NCBI GenBank assembly: GCA_023014365.1 | Contig: JAEBUN010000057.1 | Span: 1 to 64,000, forward strand | Source of the DNA: Lepiota brunneoincarnata | Lineage: Eukaryota; Basidiomycota; Agaricomycetes; Agaricales; Agaricaceae | Direction of reading: 5' to 3' | Length of the DNA: 64,000 nucleotides | In this document: positions 57,237 to 64,000 of the stretch, in pieces | Layout of the letters: each line of letters starts with the position of its first letter | Position numbering within the stretch: position 1 is the stretch's first letter | Translations under genes and position numbers: made by a program | The notes under the pieces: generated by a model | The model's database searches: none | The model's input: the letters and a program-made list of their open reading frames with translations, nothing else | What the model was told of the DNA's origin: nothing

Positions 57237-59410
57237 CTACGAGGAGTCGTAGGAAGTGTCCATCATCGGGGCAGCGCGCGAACAATCGTTATTGCTCGAA
57301 TTGAGGGGAGAAGCCAAGCCTCCCCCGTGACTCGAGGTGCCACTGTTAGGTGAGTAGAACCCGAAGAGGTCTTCTTCCAAGGGGTAGGGGGAATCTATCA
57401 TATCGCGGTTAGGGCTTGAATAATCCAACATGGAGCCAGAAACGTTTGAGATGGGCTGATCATCAATAGGGGTATGGGATGAATAAGATGGGTGGCTATA
57501 ACTGTTGGGTTCAGAAGGTTGAGGAGCGGAGGGTATGGTGAGTGGAGGAAGGGCAATTCCACGACTCGAACCGGTTGGAGGGAGTGGACAACCCAGGTGC
57601 AGAGAAGCCTCGGGCACGGTCAATTGTGGGAGGGGGAGAAGGACCGGCGGAAGAGGGAGCGGTAAGGGGGTCGGTGTCCGGTTCGATGGCGGAGCATAGC
57701 GGAGGGATTGCTTGCAGTTCATAAACATCGAACATGCGGGTGTTGGGGAGTCGGGGTGGAATGCAAGGCTTGAAGTTGGCGACGACTTCAGGCGAGGAAT
57801 GACGGTTGAGTGTTGGATGGGACCAGATGCTTGCTCCGGGGCCGTCGACGCCGGGGCGGACTAGGTGCAGACTTTTGCGGACGAAACCATAGAGAATTAG
57901 TTGCTGGGAGAAGTTCGTTAAACTCGATATACAATAATCCCCTGGAAGGACATAGAGGGGGAGCCACTCATATGGTTCAATGATGATATGTTCACCAGTA
58001 GGGTCCCATCGGACCATGGGGTGATTCTCGGAACGTTCGAGCAAAGCATATAGCTTCGTGAGGAATGTTGCCTGTGGCTTGGACTCTGTTTGTGGGGGCT
58101 GATATCCGTTCAGAGTTGTAAGCACTTGGCGCATTTCAATGTGAGATTGCAGCTGGGTGAAGTGCATGAAATCAGTGAGCAGGAAATCAAGTGGGAGGAA
58201 CTTACGCCAACTGAGTTGCGTGCGCGTTCAATGCAATCGCGACACGACCCTAGGACCACTTTGTGGCGCCTGATTTGCCTAGCCAGGGACCAACCGGCAT
58301 GTCGTATCAGATGGATTCTTAGGGACTTCAAGTAGCTGTTAATGGATTAGGGGGTTTTCCCAGGACTTTAAACCGGTACTCACAGAACAAGCCTGTTCAC
58401 TTTTTTTTTCTGCAGTAGTACCGAAAGGTTGACGGGCCCATGTCCATTCTTTCCGGCCTCTATATTCTGAACTATGGTTGTTACAAGGGCACACGCATCC
58501 CTTCCGACACCGATGAAATCGTCCATGTTGCTCTTGATTGTCTAGAGACGTGTATTAAGGAGATCTGATCTAGTAGGATTGATGCAGTGCACTCGCCTGT
58601 GCAATGTCGAGAATCTCAATAGCGATATCTACTGCTACCGCGATGTCTGGGATTGATATGCTGTCCACTACTGTTTGAAGGGTTTGGAGGGTTTGTGATT
58701 CGATGGTGAGAGGCGAACTTGGCATGGGTTTTGGGATAGAATCTGAATCTGCATCTGAATCTGACGTAGAACCTGAATCAGATCCTGAAACATCATCCGC
58801 CCACTTCTTTATCTGGTTATGTTTATCATCGTCGTATGCGTCGAGCAGGCCTGTGCGAGGTGGAGATCCTGCGGAAGCAACGACAGAGGACGTATCGGAC
58901 GCTTCCGACATTGAATCCTATCTCGACAACTATAAACAATCGCCACTCAGAGATTAAAGGAAATATAAACATACACTACAGTGCGATCTAAGAGATCGAA
59001 CAGCCCTTTCGGTTTCCCGTTTGCCCTTCCTTACTCTCTTTTTTGCCTTGAATTTCTTCAGGAATCTGTGAAACGGGACATCCTTGTACTCATCAATGCT
59101 TTCACTGTATCTGGATTGCTCGGCCTCGTATCTATGTTTGTCATTCAGTAGCTATGATCAGCCGTGAAAAAATGCGAATGCATGATAAGAGGACTCACTC
59201 GCGTTTAAGTCGTTGATATTCTTCCCAGTCCCACTCGTGTATGTCTCCACTTGCATATGCCCTCTCAAACATGGCTGCATTTGTCCGTATTTCGTTCAAC
59301 TGTGCTGAATGACGGCTTTCGTGCCGTCCTATGAAACCCACGCTAGCTGTGTATGCAGCCGCGCCTGCTGCAGCGGTGGCACCCAAGGCACCGGCAGCGA
59401 GCTCCGCCAT
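57237..59410 (-). CDS. P1: MLKL/HeLo-like adaptor fused to an HSF-type DNA-binding domain
   Basis: Exons 59410-59199, 59131-58975, 58917-58597, 58541-58384, 58335-58206 and 58152 onward. The first five (326 codons) give an Ala/Gly-rich hydrophobic start (MAELAAGALGATAAAGAAAY), a charged part (FHRFLKKFKAKKRVRKGKRE), an acidic Ser/Asp linker and a helical region (SISIPDIAVAVDIAIEILDI, KSNMDDFIGVGRDACALVTT) like the MLKL-type four-helix adaptors of basidiomycete death-related proteins. Exon 6 starts LQSHIEMRQVLTTLN and changes into an HSF domain (TFLTKLYALLERSENHP, VLPGDYCISSLTNFSQQL, LYGFVRK). The intron after exon 3 would be GC-AG. After about 57590 one frame stops at 57511; another, open to 57237, carries a Ser/Pro-rich HSF-like tail, so a frameshift or unseen intron is likely. 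Confidence 0.6.
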
Positions 59411-60026
59411 AAAGTCAGGAATGGATGGTGGTCAGCTGGGAGAGCAACAATCAGACAGCCATTTGCTGTGGTACTCCCACGGGACCATGAGGCGAAGAGA
59501 CCGCGGTGGACGCATGGGCTGTGCAGGTGCTACAAGAATAGGTGGCATTTGAGGCTTATCCTAATCCTGGTGATGCCATCAAAGTCGGTTATTCAAGCAT
59601 GTCAACAAAGAAACAGACAAAGGATCCTCGAAAATCCCACCATAGATGGAGGCGGACACCCGTATTAAGTTCGTGTCTTATCCATATAATCCAGGTTATC
59701 ATTGTATCGGTGTAGACACTTCGGTGCTAATCACTGCAATGCCGATTTTCTCTTAGCTTCGAATGCTGCATATTTCGGGAGGGCCATTAAAACTAGGACA
59801 ACATTATCGCCTTACTAGTGACAAATGACGACGGGACGGAAAGCTGTTGGCAGATCACCTGTCCCCCGTCCCCCCATCCGATCTCCCCGGGGACACAGTC
59901 AGTCAACAAGCCGACGAGATAGCTCTAAGGTGCGACGACTGGAATATGTGGCCAGGCAAGCAAGCAGATCTGGGTAATTGCAACAAAATTCGCATCTTTA
60001 CCTTGTGTCTGGTGGTATTGTTACGA
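59411..60026. other. Intergenic within the P-gene tandem units
   Basis: Collinear with 61926-62488 (GACGGGATGAG-like and TAAAGTCAGGAATGGATGGTGG landmarks, then GGCATTTGAGGCTTATCCTAATCC). No gene seen apart from the P1 upstream region. Confidence 0.6.
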
Positions 60027-60160
60027 GTGCACGAGCACCAAAGCGACTTTCCGAGGAGAAGCGTAGGTTTCTGGATGGCTTTGACTGCTTTGAGGTTGTA
60101 TTGGCGACGAGACAGAAATCGTACGAAAAAAGCACCCGGAAAGGTGTAGATGTAAGAAGA
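60027..60160 (+). pseudogene. RPL14 last-exon fragment 1
   Basis: Matches the RPL14 3' end (KRL..EKRR.L..FD.F.V), from ACGAGCACCAAAGCGACTTT to AAAGGTGTAGATGTA, with substitutions that remove the basic tail. No upstream RPL14 exons. Confidence 0.75.
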
Positions 60161-60373
60161 CCCCCTATCGTGTTCGCGTATTTTACTTGTGCGTCCGTGG
60201 ACATGCAATTTAGGTTTTTACCTTAAAATTCACATGAACACCTCAGTGTTAATCACGGGGCTGCTGGTTCTCTCGACCACATGTTAACTTTGAATATCGC
60301 AATCACTCGTGCAGTAGACCACGATCTGGGGAAACACCCGAAACTAGGACATGGATGAGAACGATCAGGACGG

Positions 60374-61925
60374 CTATCTCGAGCAGATCCGGTTGATATA
60401 CATTTCAAGTCGTCGCCGTCGCTCCGCACGCGCCTGCGATCTTTCGGATCTATATGGGGTGGGAGCGGGTGGAGCTACAGCCGATGAGGTTATGTTAGAC
60501 GAGTATTGGGCTGGCTGTTGCGGGTATGAAACTGCTTGTTGTGGGTATGACATGGGCTGTTGTAGTATCTGGGGTTGTGATACCTGGGGCTGTGGCATCT
60601 GAGGTGGCTGCAAGTTCTTTTGTAGAAGCTCTGCCATTTGCGCACTTAGTACTGTCAACTTCTGCTGTATTTCAACGTCGGATTGTATAAATCAGCGGCC
60701 AAAGATTCAGGAAGGATGAGCTTACTCAAAACAAATCAAGGGCATGTGAGATTTGACGACGACATTTTTCGATTGTCTCCTGGTCTGCTTTATAATAGGA
60801 AACCCGCCTCACCAAGGATCGTTTGGCGCGTTTCCTTATGGATTCCTTGACGGCCCCCAAGTCACTATTAACGAGTTAAGGAAAGTAGACCAGGAGCTGA
60901 TTGGAACTCACGCAACGAGCTGATCTGCGTCCCGCTCCAATGTCGAGCCATTGACGAGCCCATGCCCGTGCTTTCCAGCGTCTATCCGCTGTATTATGGT
61001 TGTTACAATGCTGCATACATCCCTTCCGACGCCGATGAAATCGTCCGTGTTGCTCTTGATTGTATATAGACGTATATTCAGGGGATCTGATCTGATAGGA
61101 TTGATGCGGTACACTCGCCAGTGCAATGTCGAGAACCTCAAGAGCGATACCTGATGCTACCACGATGCCTGGGATTGATATGATGTCCCCTGCTGTTTGA
61201 AGGATTTGGAAGGCTTGCGGTCCGATGACGGCGGAAGGCAGACTGGGCATAGGTTTTGGCATAGAATCTAAAGCTGAATCCGAACTAGATCCCGCAACTT
61301 CATCCGCCCACTTCTTTATCTGTTTATGTTTATCACCACCATATACGTCGAGCAGGCGTGTGCGAGGTGGAGATCCCGCGGAAGCAACGACAGAGGACGT
61401 ATCGGACGCTTCCGACATTGAATCCTGTTTCAATAAATATGAATAATCGCTGCTCGGAGATTAGGGAAAAATACAAACACACACTACAGTGCGATCTAAG
61501 AGATCGAACAGCTCTTTCGGTTTCCCGTTTACCCTTCCTTACCCTCTCTCTTGCCTTGAATTTCTTCAGGAATCTGTGAAACGGGACATCCTTGTACTCA
61601 TCAATGCTTCTACTGTATCTGGATTGCTCGGTGTCGTATCTGTGTTTGTCATTTGATAGCAATGATCAGCCATGAAAAAAATGCGAATGCATGATAGGGG
61701 ACTCACTCGCGCTTAAGTCGTTGATATTCTTCCCAGTCGGAAGTCCCACTCGTGTATGTCTCCACTTGCATAGGCCCTCTCAAACATGGCTGCATTTGTC
61801 CGCATTTCGTTCAACTGTGCTGAATGACGGCCTTCATGTCGTCCTATGAAGCCCACACTAGCTGTGTATGCAGCCGCACCTGCTGTAGCGGCAGCACCCA
61901 AAGCACCGGCAGCGAGCTCCGCCAT
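60374..61925 (-). pseudogene. P2: broken tandem paralog of P1/P3
   Basis: Starts with the same hydrophobic opening (MAELAAGALGAAATAGAAAY) but a 7-bp insertion (GGAAGTC, about 61739-61745) shifts exon 1. Later exons are recognisable: DSMSEASDTSSVVASAGSPP, KSNTDDFIGVGRDVCSIVTT, ESIRKRAKRSLVRRVSYYKA and CRRQISHALDLF. Two acceptors used in P1 are lost (TCTAGACA is TATATACA; the site before the CAATCCGACGTTGAAAT exon lacks AG) and a TGA follows DLF. The last exon (AQMAELLQKN, Pro/Gln-rich, two YPQQ heptads) ends early at 60374 without the Asn-rich tail. It is the best copy for seeing the helical region. Confidence 0.75.
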
Positions 61926-62488
61926 AAAGTCAGGAATGGATGGTGGTCAGCTGGTAGGGTACCAATTAAACACCCATTTACTATGGTACTGCCACGGGGT
62001 CATGAGGCGACGAGGCGCAACGGGCGCATGGGCTGTGCAGGTACTCTGGCATTTGAGGCTTATCCTAATCCAGATGACGCCCCAAAGTAGATATTCAGGG
62101 TCACGTTAACAAAGCAACAGAGTGGAGGAGCACGCTAAGTTCGCGTCTTATCCACATATTCATGCTCATGTTATTAGTGTATTGGTATGAACACTTTGGT
62201 GCTAATCACCGCAATGCTGATTTTCTCTTAACTTCGAATATTGCATGTTTCGGGACAACCATTGAAATTAGGACAGCATTATTTTGGATCGTCGCCCTAT
62301 ACATGGTTGGCGGATTATCTCTCTCCCATCCCCCATACAATCCCCCCGCGGGCGCAGTCAATCAGCAAACCGATGAGATAGCTCTAAGATGCGAAGACTG
62401 GAATATGTGGCCAAGGAAACTCAAGCAGATCTAGCTAATTCTAACAAAATTCGCATCTTTATCTTGTGTCTGGCAGTATTGTTACGAC
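61926..62488. other. Intergenic within the P-gene tandem units
   Basis: Counterpart of 59411-60026; no gene. Confidence 0.6.
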
Positions 62489-62605
62489 TGTGCGAGCACC
62501 AAAGCGACTTTCGGGAGAAGTGTGACTTTGACTGCTTCGAGGTTGTATTGGCGAAGAAATAGGGATCGTACGAAAAAAGCACTCGGAAAGGCGTAGATGT
62601 AGGAA
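62489..62605 (+). pseudogene. RPL14 last-exon fragment 2
   Basis: Same segment as at 60027, with a further internal deletion (about 17 bp around the RRFLDG codons) and an in-frame TAG. Confidence 0.7.
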
Positions 62606-63412
62606 GACACTCCATCGTGTTCGCATTTTATTTGTGCGTCCATGCATATGCAATTCGGGTCCCACCTTAGAGTTCACATGGACACCTCAGTGTTAATCAC
62701 AGGGCCGGTGATTCTCTCGACCGCAGGTGTAGGAAGCTAGGCGAGTTTGGAGAGGGCGAGCGTCGTTGAGAGCAGATTAGAGTGTGTGTATTTAGCTTTA
62801 AAAATATATGTAGGCGAGGGTAAAATTCGATGGGTAGCTACGCGAGTACAAGCAGTTCATATCTCTCTTGAGTCGCCAAAGCACAGAATTTGAAAGAAAT
62901 AAAGGGACTCTATGTTTAAGTTGGCTATGGCGCGGGGCATCGTCAAAGCGGTGGCCTCGTCGGTTGTCTATGTCTAAGCAAGGGGGAAAAGAAAATTTAT
63001 CCAAGTCAAGCAACTTCTAGTCCAAGCACATACTCAGCGCTGCCACGTCACCACCATACTCTCCCTCGTGGCCTGTGGGTCCATTCCATGTGTAGCTAGG
63101 GGGCCACCCACACACAGGCTAACTTTGAATATCCAAATCACTGATCCAGCAGCCCATGATGTAGGGAAATCCTCAAAACTAGGGCACAGATGAGAATGAC
63201 CAGGACAGCTGTATTAAGTCGTTTCCCCAGTAGCAAGTAGGCATAGATGGTGGTTGTACAGTTTTGATAGATTACTTTAGGCCCTCCGTCTAGATTATTT
63301 TAGGCCCTCCGTCTCATCTCTCCGCGGACGCGCTCAATCAATAAGCCAACGCAATGGCTCCCAAGGGGCGTCGGCAGGCATATGCAGCCAGAAAAGCAAG
63401 CAGGTCTAGTCT
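62606..63412. other. Intergenic, P-unit flank
   Basis: Contains a short direct repeat (TTTAGGCCCTCCGTCT at 63270-63285 and 63299-63314) and the CAGCCAGAAAAGCAAGCAG string shared with the other units. No gene. Confidence 0.55.
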
Positions 63413-64000
63413 TCAACTGTGGGAAACAGTATTATTATTTCCTGAAATATTGACGCTGTTGTCCGAGACGACGTTATTATAGTCACCGTGGTAGGTATAG
63501 AAAGCAGCATTGGAGTTCGGAGCGACGTAGTTCTCGGCGTATTGGAAGGAATTATTGAAAACGGGTGCAGAGAATGGGAAGGCGGTGGGGGGAGACGGGT
63601 TCTGGATCTGGTTGATTTGCATTTCGTGTCGTAGTCTTCGTCGCTCTGCACGCGCCTGTGATCTTTCGGATCTATGTGGGGTGGGAGCGGGTGGGGCTAC
63701 AGCTGATGAAATTGGGTTAGATGAATATTGGGCTGGCTGTTGCGGGTATGAGACTGGCTGTTGCGGGTATGAGACTGGCTGTTGCGGGTATGAGACTGGT
63801 TGCTGTGGGTATGAGACTGGTTGTTGCGGGTATGGGGCTGGTTGTTGTGGGTACAACGTGGACTGTTGTGGTATCTGGGGTTGTGGTACCTGGGGCTGTG
63901 GCATCTGGGGTGACTGCGAGTTCTTGTGTAGAAGCTCTGCCATTTGCCCACTTAGTGCTGTTAACATCTGGCGCATTTCAATGTCGGATTGTAGCTGGAT
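63413..64000 (-). CDS. P3: last exon of MLKL-like/prion-like paralog, runs off right edge
   Basis: The last exon (63994-63413, after an ATCCAG acceptor) codes 193 residues. It starts LQSDIEMRQMLTALSGQMAE, closing the helical region as in P1, then QMPQPQVPQPQIPQQ, five YPQQP-type heptads and one more YPQQPAQYSS, a basic stretch (RSERSQARAERRRLRHE), an aromatic/Asn part (FNNSFQYAENYVAPNSNAAF) and the end YNNVVSDNSVNISGNNNTVS-HS. The frame is intact. Compared with P2 it keeps the whole tail; compared with P1 it lacks the HSF insertion, so it probably shows the ancestral layout. No catalytic motif. The low-complexity Gln/Asn/Tyr-rich tail suggests self-assembly; that is inference. Confidence 0.7.
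   Translation of the reverse strand: MQLQSDIEMRQMLTALSGQMAELLHKNSQSPQMPQPQVPQPQIPQQSTLYPQQPAPYPQQPVSYPQQPVSYPQQPVSYPQQPVSYPQQPAQYSSNPISSAVAPPAPTPHRSERSQARAERRRLRHEMQINQIQNPSPPTAFPFSAPVFNNSFQYAENYVAPNSNAAFYTYHGDYNNVVSDNSVNISGNNNTVSHS
63722..63852 (-). repeat. 21-bp minisatellite coding YPQQPVS heptads
   Basis: About five to six units of GGCTGTTGCGGGTATGAGACT and variants on the plus strand; in frame with P3, the unit is seven codons. Confidence 0.9.

Noticed and set aside
63697..63951. Frame rich in HTRNSQ repeats overlapping P3
   Set aside because: Shadow of the 21-bp repeat in another frame; the YPQQPVS frame has an intact start-to-stop context and flanking homology to P1/P2.

Overview
The window reads as nuclear DNA of a filamentous basidiomycete, most likely an agaricomycete. 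Genes are cut by many 45-65 nt GT-AG introns, housekeeping genes are interspersed with expanded families (F-box-like, BTB, P450, MLKL-like adaptor, small secreted proteins), and there is no sign of bacterial gene organisation. No tRNA, rRNA or CRISPR array was found. I cannot name the species.

Left part (1-18.3 kb): the 5' part of an M17 leucine aminopeptidase running off the edge, a short bZIP factor, mitochondrial COX6/COX5A, three related secreted proteins with repeated dibasic RRQL/KRQL sites (two in a tandem duplication), a separate small secreted protein, the complete cohesin-loader gene MAU2/SCC4 (9 exons) and a Y_phosphatase3-type phosphatase (6 exons).

Middle part (18.3-38.6 kb): an array of old, nested segmental duplications. 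It holds four copies of a cysteine-rich secreted-protein gene (two in a 1.3-kb-arm inverted repeat, two in direct repeats), at least six decayed fragments of MAU2, two copies of a block with a conserved membrane-segment ORF, a probable solo LTR, a foldback MITE present in only one block copy, and a truncated copy of the neighbouring 2OG oxygenase.

Right part (38.1-64 kb): an intact 2-oxoglutarate/Fe(II) oxygenase (7 exons), an alpha/beta hydrolase with one doubtful junction, autophagy gene ATG14 divergent from it, a cytochrome P450, three F-box-like genes with a P450 relic and a hAT transposase relic between them, a BTB protein divergent from ribosomal protein L14, and then a tandem family of three genes (P1-P3). 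The P genes combine an Ala/Gly-rich hydrophobic N-terminus, an MLKL/HeLo-like helical region, a Pro/Gln-rich heptad-repeat tail and an Asn-rich C-terminal motif. P1 is split by an inserted HSF-like DNA-binding domain, P2 is broken and P3 runs off the right edge. Pieces of the RPL14 3' end were duplicated together with the P genes.

The points most worth following are the P family (possible cell-death or signalling proteins), the RRQL secreted-peptide family, and the four cysteine-rich secreted paralogs that share a stop codon followed in frame by a still coding-like tail. All exon boundaries were worked out by eye from splice signals and family resemblance.
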